A stretch of DNA of 64,000 bases, taken from contig NZ_LMOD01000005.1 of the NCBI RefSeq assembly GCF_001423485.1, forward strand, positions 366,591-430,590, written 5' to 3'. Under the pieces are notes generated by a model, which saw only the letters and a program-made list of their open reading frames with translations, was not told the origin of the DNA and ran no database searches. Below are positions 45,607 to 53,360 of this stretch, one piece after another. The translations under genes and the position numbers were made by a program. The first letter of the stretch is position 1. Each line of letters begins with the position of its first letter. This DNA is from Microbacterium sp. Leaf320 (GTDB lineage Bacteria > Actinomycetota > Actinomycetes > Actinomycetales > Microbacteriaceae).

Positions 45607-46398
45607 TCAGCGCGGAACGACGAGCGGGGTGCCCGTATGCGGATCGGGGATGATCGAGCATTCCAGCCCGAACACCTCCTGGACGCGCTCGGACGTCACG
45701 ATCGATGCGGGGTCGCCCGAGGCGACGATCCGACCGTCGCGCATCATGATCATGTGGTCCGCGAACCGAGCCGCCTGGTTGAGATCGTGCAGCACGGCGA
45801 CGATAGTGCGCCCCTGCTGATGCAGGCCGTGGAAGAGCCGCAGCAGGTCGTACTGGTGCGCGATGTCGAGGAAGGTCGTCGGCTCGTCGAGCAGCATGGT
45901 CGGCGATTCCTGGGCGAGCAGCATCGCGACCCACACCCGTTGGCGCTGTCCTCCGGAGAGCTCGTCCACGAGCCGCCCGGCGAGCTCCGTCGTCCCGGTC
46001 GCGGCGAGCGCGGCGGCGACGGCCGTCTGGTCGTCGTGAGACCACTGTCGAAGGATGGTCTGGTGCGGATGGCGCCCGCGCGCCACGAGATCGGAGACGC
46101 GGATGCCGTCGGGGGCGATCGACGTCTGCGGAAGCAGGCCGAGGCGTCGCGCGATCTCCTTGGTGGGGAGCTCGGTGATCGCCCGACCGTCCAGCAGCAC
46201 CTGGCCGCTCCTGGGCTTCAGGAGTCGGGCGAAGGCTCGCAGCAGCGTCGACTTCCCGCAGGCATTCGGCCCGACGATGACGGTGAAGGCGCCTGCGGGG
46301 ATGTCGACGCCGAGATGCTCGGACACGACACGCCCGTCGTAGCCGATGGTGAGGTCCTCCGCGCGCAGCCGCACGGTGTCGGTGTCGATGACGGTCAT
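45607..46398 (-). CDS. Iron-siderophore ABC transporter ATP-binding protein (FecE/FepC type)
   Basis: A 263-residue ABC ATPase. Walker A is VGPNACGKSTLLRAF near residue 40, the signature is LVDELSGGQRQRVWVAML near 139, and Walker B with the switch is TMLLDEPTTFLDIAHQ near 163. It powers import of ferric siderophores through the two FecCD permeases upstream. Its ATG overlaps the preceding TGA (ATGA). It is the last gene of the operon. Confidence 0.94.
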   Translation of the reverse strand: MTVIDTDTVRLRAEDLTIGYDGRVVSEHLGVDIPAGAFTVIVGPNACGKSTLLRAFARLLKPRSGQVLLDGRAITELPTKEIARRLGLLPQTSIAPDGIRVSDLVARGRHPHQTILRQWSHDDQTAVAAALAATGTTELAGRLVDELSGGQRQRVWVAMLLAQESPTMLLDEPTTFLDIAHQYDLLRLFHGLHQQGRTIVAVLHDLNQAARFADHMIMMRDGRIVASGDPASIVTSERVQEVFGLECSIIPDPHTGTPLVVPR

Positions 46399-47462
46399 CG
46401 CTTTCTCGCTTCCTGAATGAGCAGCCACACCAGATAGACGCCGCCGAGGCACACGGTGACGATTCCGACGGGGATCTGGGTGGGCGCGAACAGCCGTTGT
46501 GCCAGCACGTCGCTGGTTACCAGCAGCAGGGCGCCGACCGCGGCGGACGCCGTGAGGGTCACGCTCGCGGATCCGGTCAGACGGCGGGCGATCTGCGGAG
46601 CGGCGAGCGAGATGAACGCGATGGGACCGGCCATCGCGGTCACGGCTGCGGTGAGGCAGACGCCGAGGATGATGAGGGTCAGCCGCGTCCCGCCGGTGCG
46701 GACGCCGAGCGCCGAGGCCGTGTCGTCCCCGAGCTCGAGCAGATGCATCCGATCGGCGAGCATCGCCACGGCGAGGCTGATCGGGACGATGACGCACGCG
46801 GCGATGGCGACCTGTTCGGCGGTGATGACGTTGAGCGACCCTGCGCCCCATGCGCTGGCGAGCATCGCGATCCGCAGGTCGGCATTGAGGATGATCCACG
46901 TGTTCACCGACGCCAGCATCGAGGCCACGCCGATGCCGACGATGATGAGCCGGAATCCCGTGAATCCGCGACGGAATGCGAGCAGGTAGACGAGCAGCGC
47001 CGTCGCCGCGCCGCCCGCCAGTGCGGCTGCGGCGGTCGAGGCCACACTGATGCCCATGGTGGTGATCACGATGAGCGCGCCGGTGTAGGCGCCGGCGTCG
47101 AAGCCGATGACGTCGGGGCTGCCCAGCGGATTGCGGGTCAGCGACTGGAAGACGGCTCCGCCGATGCCGAGCGCGACGCCGAACACCAGGGCCGCGAGGA
47201 CACGGGGGAGTCGCCACTCGATGATCACGAGTTCCGCGCGCGGCTCGCCGAAGCCGAGGAGTGCCATGAGCACCTCGCCCGGAGAGAACGGGGCGTCGCC
47301 GAGAGTCAGGGCGAAGACGCCGACGGCGACGGCGGCGAGCAGTGCGGCCACCGTCACGACGGTGGCGCGGACCCCGATGCGACGTGAGAGGACATCGGTT
47401 CGGGGTGCGAACACCCGGCGACCGGCATCGACCTCGGTCGACGGAGGGAGCAGAGCGGTCAC
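46395..47462 (-). CDS. FecCD-family iron-siderophore permease
   Basis: A 355-residue permease with about ten helices. FecCD landmarks are WRLPRVLAALVFGVALGIGG near residue 82 and LTRNPLGSPDVIGFDAGAYT near 108, plus the late GPIAFISLAAPQIARRL near 285. GTG 47462 overlaps the previous stop (GTGA). It forms a heterodimer with the next permease. Confidence 0.93.
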   Translation of the reverse strand: MTALLPPSTEVDAGRRVFAPRTDVLSRRIGVRATVVTVAALLAAVAVGVFALTLGDAPFSPGEVLMALLGFGEPRAELVIIEWRLPRVLAALVFGVALGIGGAVFQSLTRNPLGSPDVIGFDAGAYTGALIVITTMGISVASTAAAALAGGAATALLVYLLAFRRGFTGFRLIIVGIGVASMLASVNTWIILNADLRIAMLASAWGAGSLNVITAEQVAIAACVIVPISLAVAMLADRMHLLELGDDTASALGVRTGGTRLTLIILGVCLTAAVTAMAGPIAFISLAAPQIARRLTGSASVTLTASAAVGALLLVTSDVLAQRLFAPTQIPVGIVTVCLGGVYLVWLLIQEARKR

Positions 47463-48487
47463 AGTCCGCTCACCTTCTTCCTGCGGACGAGGGCGATGAG
47501 CACGGGGGCGCCGATCAGCGCGGTGACGACGGAGACGGGGAGCTCTCCGGTGCGAAGGACCAACCGGCCCACGACGTCTGCGGTCAGCAGCAGCAGTGGA
47601 GCGGCGAAGACGGTACCCAGGAGGATCCACCCCTGATGCGGCCCGACGAACCAGCGGACGGCATGCGGCACCATCAGGCCGACGAAGCCGATGGGCCCTG
47701 CCGCGGCGGTGGCGGCTCCGCAGAGCAGCGTGACCGCGAGGATCGACAGCACCCGTGTGAGCCCGACGCGCGAGCCGAGAGCGGTGGCCAGATCGTCGCC
47801 CAGCGCCAGGGCGTTGAGCGAGGGGGCGAGGCAGAAAGCCAGCACGAGTCCGATCAGGAGGAAGGGGAGCACCGTGTAGACATCCGGGGTGAGCGCCGAC
47901 AGTGATCCCGCGTTCCATGAGCGGATCGAGTCGAAGGCCTTCGGATTCAGCAGCCCGATCGCCGCGACGATGCCTCCCATGACAGCACCGAGCGCGACGC
48001 CGGAGAGCGTCATGCGCATCGGGTCGGGCGCTGTGCGGCCCGCCGAGCCGATGAGGTACACGAGCACCGTCGCGACGATCGCTCCTGCGAAGGCGAACCA
48101 GATGTAGCCGCTGGCAGCGGTGAGTCCGAAGAACGCCACGCCTATCGTGACCCCGAGGCTGGCGCCCGCGTTGACTCCGAGGATCCCGGGGTCTGCGAGC
48201 GGATTGCGGGTGAATCCCTGGATGAGTGCTCCGGCGATGCCGAGAGCGGCACCCACGGCCAGACCGATCAGGGTGCGGGGGACGCGCATGCCCTGGACGA
48301 TCGCGCCGGGGTCGCCTGCTCCTGTCGTCAGTCCGCTCCAGACCTCATCCACGCTGATGCGCTGGGAGCCGAGGAAGATGCTGGCGACAGAGGCGATCGC
48401 CAGTGCGATGGCGAGGACGAGGACGACCAGGCCACGGCGCGTGGCCGTGACCCGGGTCGCCCGATCCTCGGAGAGAACGGCGGTCAT
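47459..48487 (-). CDS. FecCD-family iron-siderophore permease
   Basis: A 342-residue permease, paralogous to the gene after it. RVPRTLIGLAVGAALGIAGA near residue 68, FTRNPLADPGILGVNAGAS near 92 and GPIGFVGLMVPHAVRWFVG near 269 are family motifs. The ATG follows the siderophore-interacting gene by 10 bp. The two permeases give the transmembrane channel of the importer. Confidence 0.93.
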   Translation of the reverse strand: MTAVLSEDRATRVTATRRGLVVLVLAIALAIASVASIFLGSQRISVDEVWSGLTTGAGDPGAIVQGMRVPRTLIGLAVGAALGIAGALIQGFTRNPLADPGILGVNAGASLGVTIGVAFFGLTAASGYIWFAFAGAIVATVLVYLIGSAGRTAPDPMRMTLSGVALGAVMGGIVAAIGLLNPKAFDSIRSWNAGSLSALTPDVYTVLPFLLIGLVLAFCLAPSLNALALGDDLATALGSRVGLTRVLSILAVTLLCGAATAAAGPIGFVGLMVPHAVRWFVGPHQGWILLGTVFAAPLLLLTADVVGRLVLRTGELPVSVVTALIGAPVLIALVRRKKVSGL

Positions 48488-48497
48488 GACTCGGAGA

Positions 48498-49388
48498 TCA
48501 CAGACCCAGCTTCTCGAGCTCGGCCTCGTAGGCTTCCTCGATGTCCTCTGCGGGGCGGGTGTCGTCGTCCCACATCGCCATCAGTCGTGCGTGAGTGGAC
48601 TCGTCGAGTGATTCGTACCGTTCACGCCACGCTTCGGCGTTCTCGGTCCAGTAGCCGATCACCTTGTACGCCGACGCGGGGAGCTTGAGCTCGTGCCGCA
48701 GGTGCTTGCGCACGCCACGGGTCGCCTTGGTCTCTCCGGCGACCCAGACGTATCCGGGGCCGCGGGGAAGCTCGGAGGCGCGGAGTATCTCCTCGATGCG
48801 GGTGGGGGCATGGCCGTTGCCGCCGTGAACCCAATGCAGCTCGACACCCTCCGCAGGAGTGAGGTCCAGCTCGTCCTCGGGGGTGGAGACCTCGAGCACC
48901 ACGCGCGTGCGGATGCCTGACGGGGCGTTCTCCGCCAGGCGCGCGGCGGCGGGGAGCCCGGTCGCGTCGGCGATCAACAGCTGCCACTCGATGTCTGCGG
49001 GCGGGTCGTACAGCCCCTTCGGGGTGTTGACGCCGACCACGTCGCCCTGCTTCGCGTGGAGCGCCCAGGCCGCGGCGATACCGCCGTCGTGCACGACGAA
49101 GTCGATCGTGAGCTCGCGGGCCGCGGCATCCCAGTCCCGCACCGTGTAGGTGCGCATCGGTGCCGGGTCGACGCCCTCGGGGAAGTCCCAGTAGCCGTCA
49201 TCCGTGGGGAAGGGGAGGTTCGGCTCGTGCTGCCCCTCAGTGGGGAAGAACACGCGGAAGTACTCGTCGCCGACCTCGGTGGAGACGAATCCGTCGAGTC
49301 CTGCTCCGCTGAACACGATGCGGACCATTCCGGGGCTCAGACGCTCGACGCGCTGAACGACGATGCGGTGGATCAGGTTGACGGTCAT
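48498..49388 (-). CDS. Siderophore-interacting protein (FAD/NAD(P)H ferric reductase)
   Basis: A 296-residue SIP-family flavoprotein that releases iron by reducing ferric siderophores. The FAD-binding barrel has PMRTYTVRDWDA near residue 76 and VVHDGGIAAAWALHAKQGD near 97. The NAD(P)H domain includes LLIADATGLPAAARL near 135 and GYVWVAGETKATRGVRKHL near 216. The ATG overlaps the binding-protein stop by ATGA, so uptake and iron release are coupled. Confidence 0.93.
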   Translation of the reverse strand: MTVNLIHRIVVQRVERLSPGMVRIVFSGAGLDGFVSTEVGDEYFRVFFPTEGQHEPNLPFPTDDGYWDFPEGVDPAPMRTYTVRDWDAAARELTIDFVVHDGGIAAAWALHAKQGDVVGVNTPKGLYDPPADIEWQLLIADATGLPAAARLAENAPSGIRTRVVLEVSTPEDELDLTPAEGVELHWVHGGNGHAPTRIEEILRASELPRGPGYVWVAGETKATRGVRKHLRHELKLPASAYKVIGYWTENAEAWRERYESLDESTHARLMAMWDDDTRPAEDIEEAYEAELEKLGL

Positions 49389-50350
49389 CCGAGAAGCGCC
49401 TTCTCGACCACGGTGAGGAAAGCGTCCATGCCGCTGGGCGAGCCGTAGATCATCTCGTAGTTGTACGGGAAGTAGGCACGGTCGTTGACGAACGACAGGT
49501 TCTGCCAGAGCTGGTTCTGCTGCAGCGCGGCGTCGTCCTCGATCCACACCGTGCCGTCCTCGTCGGCTCCGGTGAAGACGACATCGATGCCCTCGAGCTG
49601 GCCCACCTGCTCGGGGCTGAGCTCGGTGTAGTCCTCGCTCGCGGGGAGCCCCTCGTCGGTCGCGTTCATGAGTTCGTGCATCTCGAGGCCGAGGTCGGCG
49701 AACACCAGGCACGGCACGCCGTAGCAGGAGGTTGTGACCTGACCCTCGAAGTAGCCGACGTCGGCGACGACGGGGTGGATGTCCGCGGCGTCGAGGCGCG
49801 CCTTGATGTCTGCGACGCGCTCCTCGTACTGGTCGACCCAGGCCTGCCACTGGTCTTCGCGTCCGAGATCGGATGCCGCCTGCGCGACCACATCGCGCCA
49901 GTCCCCGCCGTCGAAGGCGTTGTAGGTGTAGGTCGGTGCGATCTTCTGCAGCTTGCCGTCGAGGTCTTCCTCGTAGCCCAGCCCGTTGAGGATGAAGTCC
50001 GGGTCGGCCTCGAGCACAGCCTCGAGGTTGAATTCGGGGAAGTTGCCGAAGGTCTCGAGTCCTTCGAGCTCCTCTTGGGGGAAGAACTCGGGGAATGCGG
50101 TGAAGTCGTCGCGGATCGGCTGAGTCCCGGCGAGATCGAAGCCGAGGGTGATGAGGATGTCGAGATCGGTCGTGTAGAAGCCGAGAGCGGACTGCGGCTC
50201 GGCGGGGATCTCTATGTCGACGCCGGCGGGAGTGGTGAGTTCGACGGTCTCAGCGTCGCCGGAGGAGCCGGCTGCGGTGGAGCCGGCGCACGAGGTGAGC
50301 AGAAGGCCGGTCGCGGCGAGCGCGATGAGCGAGAGGGGCGTGGAGCGCAT
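49385..50350 (-). CDS. Iron-siderophore ABC transporter substrate-binding lipoprotein
   Basis: A 321-residue binding protein, first gene of the five-gene operon. The signal peptide ends in a lipobox, LLLTSCAG, placing the lipid-anchored Cys at residue 21. The mature protein has the two-lobe periplasmic-binding fold, with LDILITLGFDLAGTQ and DPDFILNGLGY. Two Cys in TSCYGVPCLV near 207 could form a disulfide. A DtxR-like box is 48-66 bp upstream of its start. Confidence 0.92.
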   Translation of the reverse strand: MRSTPLSLIALAATGLLLTSCAGSTAAGSSGDAETVELTTPAGVDIEIPAEPQSALGFYTTDLDILITLGFDLAGTQPIRDDFTAFPEFFPQEELEGLETFGNFPEFNLEAVLEADPDFILNGLGYEEDLDGKLQKIAPTYTYNAFDGGDWRDVVAQAASDLGREDQWQAWVDQYEERVADIKARLDAADIHPVVADVGYFEGQVTTSCYGVPCLVFADLGLEMHELMNATDEGLPASEDYTELSPEQVGQLEGIDVVFTGADEDGTVWIEDDAALQQNQLWQNLSFVNDRAYFPYNYEMIYGSPSGMDAFLTVVEKALLG

Positions 50351-50397
50351 GGATCGTCTTCCAGGAGAGAGTTCGGGAGGGCGCCAAGCAGGTTAGC

Positions 50398-50416
50398 TAA
50401 GGCTTGGCTTACTTAG
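50398..50416 (-). promoter_or_regulatory. DtxR/IdeR iron box, siderophore-uptake operon
   Basis: TAAGGCTTGGCTTACTTAG fits 18 of 19 positions of the degenerate consensus TWAGGYTWGSCTWACYTWA. Position and gene content fit iron-dependent repression. Confidence 0.7.
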
Positions 50417-50460
50417 TATGAACCGGCTCCGTGTCGCACAGGTGCCAGCCGGTGTCGCGC

Positions 50461-51249
50461 TCAGGCCGACTTCTTGGTCGCTTCACTGCGCACTGAGGCG
50501 AACTCCCCGGGGGTGCGACCGAGCTCGCGCCGGAACGCCTGCACGAACGCACTCGGCGTCGCGTATCCGGAGCGGCGGCTGACGTATGCGACGGTGTGGT
50601 CTGCGGCCAACCACTCGATGGCGCGGCGCATGCGTGCGCGAGTGCGCCAGGTGGAGAAGCTGAGTCCCGTCTCGGCGACGAAGAGTCGCGAGAGGTTGCG
50701 GGCGCTGGCGCCCACGTGGCGGCCCCAGTCCTCGATGGATCGATCATCGGCGGGGTCCGAGAGGAGCGCTTCCGCGACGAGGCGCGTCCTCATGTCGCGG
50801 GGGAGGGGGAGGTCGATCGTCGACACCTCGACCGGCTCGAGCAGGCTCAGTGCCAGCTCCTCAGCGTGCACGCGCGGGGCGGCTGAGAGATACGGGGGTG
50901 CTTCCAGTCTGTCGAGCACCGCACGGACCACCTCGGGAATCGCCACGGCTGTCGTGCGGGTGGCGATCGGGTGGATGTCGGCATCGACGAATGTGCAGCG
51001 GAACGCGGTGCCTGCCGCCGCCACCACCCGGTGCGTGACGCCTGCGGGGATCCAGAGCCCGAGGGACCCGGGAATGGCGAAGTAGCCGTCGTCCGTCTCG
51101 GCGGTCAATGCCCCCCGTGTGCCCCAGAGGAGTTCGTGCTGATCGTCGTGGGAGTGCGCATCCCACTCGACGTGATCCGCGAGTTCGAAGGCGTGAGTGC
51201 CGATGCGCCAGACGACGGACTCCTCGAGGTGCTGTCCGATCAGCGACAT
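50461..51249 (-). CDS. AraC-family regulator of the siderophore locus
   Basis: A 262-residue AraC/XylS regulator. The N-terminal cupin-like domain has HSHDDQHELLWGTRG near residue 32 and LWIPAGVTHRV near 64. The C-terminal double-HTH domain runs from about 165, with VGASARNLSRLFVAETGLS and VSRRSGYATPSAFVQAFRREL. It lies just upstream of the uptake operon on the same strand and has its own iron box, so it probably links siderophore presence to uptake. The ligand is unknown. Confidence 0.9.
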   Translation of the reverse strand: MSLIGQHLEESVVWRIGTHAFELADHVEWDAHSHDDQHELLWGTRGALTAETDDGYFAIPGSLGLWIPAGVTHRVVAAAGTAFRCTFVDADIHPIATRTTAVAIPEVVRAVLDRLEAPPYLSAAPRVHAEELALSLLEPVEVSTIDLPLPRDMRTRLVAEALLSDPADDRSIEDWGRHVGASARNLSRLFVAETGLSFSTWRTRARMRRAIEWLAADHTVAYVSRRSGYATPSAFVQAFRRELGRTPGEFASVRSEATKKSA

Positions 51250-51280
51250 CGTCTTCCCGCCTGTCGTCTCGCGGTCATGG

Positions 51281-51299
51281 TTAGGTCACCCTAAGCTAG
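51281..51299 (-). promoter_or_regulatory. DtxR/IdeR-like iron box before the AraC regulator
   Basis: TTAGGTCACCCTAAGCTAG contains TTAGG-N4-CCTAA and matches about 15 of 19 consensus positions, 32-50 bp before the AraC start. Confidence 0.6.
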
Positions 51300-51317
51300 C
51301 ACGCGGGGCGGGCCCGC

Positions 51318-52319
51318 TCAGCGCGCGGTGAACGACGCCCCGGCGCTGAGCAGCTGCAGGCGGGCAGCGAGGAGATCGGCATCGAGAGTCGCGCCGGAGA
51401 TCTGGAACTCGCCAGCGAGCTCACCCGAGACCATGGGAGCGCTGATGACGCCGATGAAGTCGACGAGCGCGATCTGATTTCCCGGCGCGGGCGCGGTGGA
51501 CGCCTCCCTGGTCCATGTTGCGAAATCCTCGGCATCGGGGGCGGACAGGGTCACGGCCACGACGTCGCCGCTCACCTCGACCTCGGCGATGGCGTTTCCG
51601 ACCAGGCGCGCGGAGGAGGGAAGGAGCAGCTGGGTCAGCATCGCCTCGTCGCAGGCGAGGACGTGCCCCTCGAGGGAGATCGGACCGAACCGCAGTGCGT
51701 CGCACGGGGGAGTCGCCGAGCCGTCGCCGAGGTCTGCGCCCCCGGTCGCCGGATGCACGGCGTCGACCGCGTAGAAGCCCTGGGCTGCGGGTGCCGAGAT
51801 GGCGCGAGCGAAAGCGTCGACGTCGGTGCCGGTGACATCCGCGCCGAAGGTCACGACGAGATCGCCGGCATCCGTCTCGGCGATGTCGACCACCTCGATG
51901 CCGGCGTTCTCGCCGTAGAAGGCGAGCGCGGTGCGGGCGGCGGCGAGAGTCGCCGAGTCCAGGTCGCGCTCCGCCGTGACCTGGATGACGAGCTCGTCGC
52001 CGGATTCTGATCCCGACGGCGGCGTCGACTCCGACGGCGCGGGGGTGTCGGGGGTGGTGGGCGCGGCTCCGCCGGAGAGCGCGCCTCCGAAGCTGAGCAG
52101 GAGCACGATCGCGACCACCCAGACGACGCTGAGGATCGCGCCGATGGTGACGGCAGTGGTCGCGACCACCGTCGGCAACCCCGAGGCCTTCGACTTCACG
52201 CGTGCGACAAGACCCAGGACGACGCCCGCGAGCGGGAGGATGAACGCGAGGGCGAGCGCCACGATCGACAGTGTGCTGGATCGTGTGTCCCTGGTCGAGA
52301 CGTGCGGGGAGTCGGTCAT
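51318..52319 (-). CDS. Membrane protein with SecD P1-head-like extracytoplasmic domain
   Basis: A 333-residue protein. Two helices (LSIVALALAFILPLAGVVLGL, broken by a Gly/Pro turn, and VVWVVAIVLLLSFGG) form a DUF4190-like anchor in the first 80 residues. A Pro/Ser/Thr linker follows. The C-terminal half, with two Cys (PPCDALRFG, LACDEAML), ends in NQIALVDFIGVISAPMVSGE and LLAARLQLLSAG, which resembles the SecDF P1 head subdomain. It is not SecD itself: it lacks the other SecD helices. Function is unknown. Confidence 0.6.
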   Translation of the reverse strand: MTDSPHVSTRDTRSSTLSIVALALAFILPLAGVVLGLVARVKSKASGLPTVVATTAVTIGAILSVVWVVAIVLLLSFGGALSGGAAPTTPDTPAPSESTPPSGSESGDELVIQVTAERDLDSATLAAARTALAFYGENAGIEVVDIAETDAGDLVVTFGADVTGTDVDAFARAISAPAAQGFYAVDAVHPATGGADLGDGSATPPCDALRFGPISLEGHVLACDEAMLTQLLLPSSARLVGNAIAEVEVSGDVVAVTLSAPDAEDFATWTREASTAPAPGNQIALVDFIGVISAPMVSGELAGEFQISGATLDADLLAARLQLLSAGASFTAR

Positions 52320-52394
52320 GCGGGCTCTCTTTCTTCGCGGGGAAGGCGGACGGCGGCCACATGCGGACCCGTGGGGCGACTCGTGCGTACGAGA

Positions 52395-52426
52395 AAGCCC
52401 CGCACAACTCTAGTTGTGCGGGGCTT
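52395..52426 (-). terminator. Terminator of the leftward tRNA-Val gene
   Basis: AAGCCCCGCACAAC and GTTGTGCGGGGCTT are perfect 14-bp arms; on the minus strand TTTCTC follows. Confidence 0.8.
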
Positions 52427-52433
52427 GTGTCTG

Positions 52434-52506
52434 TGGGCGATACCGGACTCGAACCGATGACCTCTTCCGTGTGAAGGAAGCGCGCTACCAACTGCGCCAA
52501 TCGCCC
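52434..52506 (-). tRNA. tRNA-Val (CAC)
   Basis: Read on the minus strand, the acceptor stem GGGCGAT/ATCGCCC closes a cloverleaf. The anticodon stem CTTCC/GGAAG has loop TTCACAC, giving anticodon CAC. The T-arm GGTTCGAGTCC is standard; CCA is not encoded. It is transcribed away from the other three tRNA genes. Confidence 0.93.
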
Positions 52507-52658
52507 ATACCCATGGGGTACGTCAACCGATACTACCGGACGGTCGGAGGCGCTGCTGACCACCCTGGGAGACACGCGCGAGATTCGCTTCCGGTTTGGA
52601 CAGGCGGGAATCATCGGCTAATGTTTCATAAGTGCCCGGGACAACAACCGGGAACAAC

Positions 52659-52731
52659 GCGGATGTAGCGCAGTTGGTAGCGCACAACCTTGCCAAGGTT
52701 GGGGTCGCGAGTTCGAGTCTCGTCATCCGCT
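52659..52731 (+). tRNA. tRNA-Gly (GCC)
   Basis: GCGGATG/CATCCGC acceptor stem, anticodon stem CAACC/GGTTG with loop TTGCCAA, anticodon GCC. T-arm AGTTCGAGTCT is present and CCA is not encoded. Confidence 0.93.
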
Positions 52732-52741
52732 CAAGTGCAGG

Positions 52742-52759
52742 GGCCTTCTTCGGAAGGCC
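52742..52759 (+). other. TTCG-loop hairpin between tRNA-Gly and tRNA-Cys
   Basis: GGCCTTC-TTCG-GAAGGCC is a perfect stem, a possible processing or partial termination site within the tRNA transcript. Confidence 0.45.
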
Positions 52760-52784
52760 TTCGGCACGTGGGGTCAATCCACAC

Positions 52785-52855
52785 GGTGGCGTGGCCGAGC
52801 GGCTAGGCACCGGCCTGCAAAGCCGTTTACACGGGTTCGAATCCCGTCGCCACCT
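52785..52855 (+). tRNA. tRNA-Cys (GCA)
   Basis: GGTGGCG/CGCCACC acceptor stem, anticodon stem CCGGC/GCCGT-type with loop CTGCAAA, anticodon GCA. T-arm GGTTCGAATCC is present. Confidence 0.93.
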
Positions 52856-52880
52856 CTCACAAACTGAATAGCCCACTTGG

Positions 52881-52952
52881 GCGCGATTGGCGCAGCGGTA
52901 GCGCGCTTCCCTGACACGGAAGAGGTCACTGGTTCGATCCCAGTATCGCGCA
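52881..52952 (+). tRNA. tRNA-Val (GAC)
   Basis: GCGCGAT/ATCGCGC acceptor stem, anticodon stem CTTCC/GGAAG with loop CTGACAC, anticodon GAC. It is a second Val isoacceptor, closely similar in arms to the CAC gene on the other strand. Confidence 0.92.
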
Positions 52953-52957
52953 CACTG

Positions 52958-52985
52958 AAACCCCCGGTTCTTCCGGGGGTTTTTT
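52958..52985 (+). terminator. Intrinsic terminator of the tRNA cluster
   Basis: AAACCCCCGG-TTCTT-CCGGGGGTTT stem followed by a run of T. Confidence 0.92.
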
Positions 52986-53075
52986 CGTATCCAGCGCGCT
53001 TCGGACCCACGGACGACCGGCATCACTGCATAGCCAGGCAAGTCTTTCGCTTGGCTAGACACTTTGATATATTGG

Positions 53076-53172
53076 GTGCGTGGCCACGATTCAGGTCACT
53101 CGCCGGTTGTTCCCCAGCGCCGGCTCAGCGCCCCGCGAATTCCCCAGGTTCGCCGGGGCGCTTCTCTGTTCG
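53076..53172 (+). ncRNA. Candidate small RNA with two C-loop hairpins (6C-like)
   Basis: The stretch 52986-53303 has no convincing protein gene. AT-rich TATATT at 53068-53073 could be a -10. Downstream are two hairpins, GCCGG/CCGGC (53102-53124) and GCGCCCCG.../...CGGGGCGC (53128-53161). Each exposes a TTCCCCAG loop, and the second ends in TTCTCTGTT like a terminator. Two hairpins with C-rich loops recall the actinobacterial 6C (B11) RNA, although there are four rather than six C here. Family membership is inferred by eye. Confidence 0.4.
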
Positions 53173-53280
53173 GGGCGCAGGCTCCGCGATCGTGCACCGA
53201 TGCACCGCGACCCGCATGCAGGCGTCGAACCCGGGGGATGAGTCTCAGTCACGTTGTTCGCATCCGCCACACCTGCATCA

Positions 53281-53310
53281 TTGTCAACAGCGCAGGGTTT
53301 CGCCTAGGGT
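53281..53310 (+). promoter_or_regulatory. Promoter of the giant repeat gene
   Basis: TTGTCA (53281-53286) and TAGGGT (53305-53310) are separated by 18 bp, a good -35/-10 pair 50 bp before the coding start. Confidence 0.55.
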
Positions 53311-53319
53311 GAAATAACG

Positions 53320-53349
53320 ATGTATCGGCGAAGGTGCATCGGGCTCTGA
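53320..53349 (+). CDS. Nine-codon leader ORF upstream of the giant gene
   Basis: ATG to TGA encodes MYRRRCIGL between the promoter and the giant gene. With TAGGGT nine bases before it, the ATG would lie at or near the transcript start. It has no known function and may be chance, but an Arg-rich leader could affect translation of the downstream gene. Confidence 0.25.
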   Translation: MYRRRCIGL

Positions 53350-53360
53350 GGGGGGTCGCG

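Noticed and set aside
52434..52952. Integrated element at the tRNA cluster
   Set aside because: No integrase, phage gene or attachment-site duplication is visible on either side.
53064..53312. An 82-codon frame between the tRNA cluster and the giant gene
   Set aside because: It has no ribosome site or domain and coincides with two stable hairpins better explained as a small RNA.
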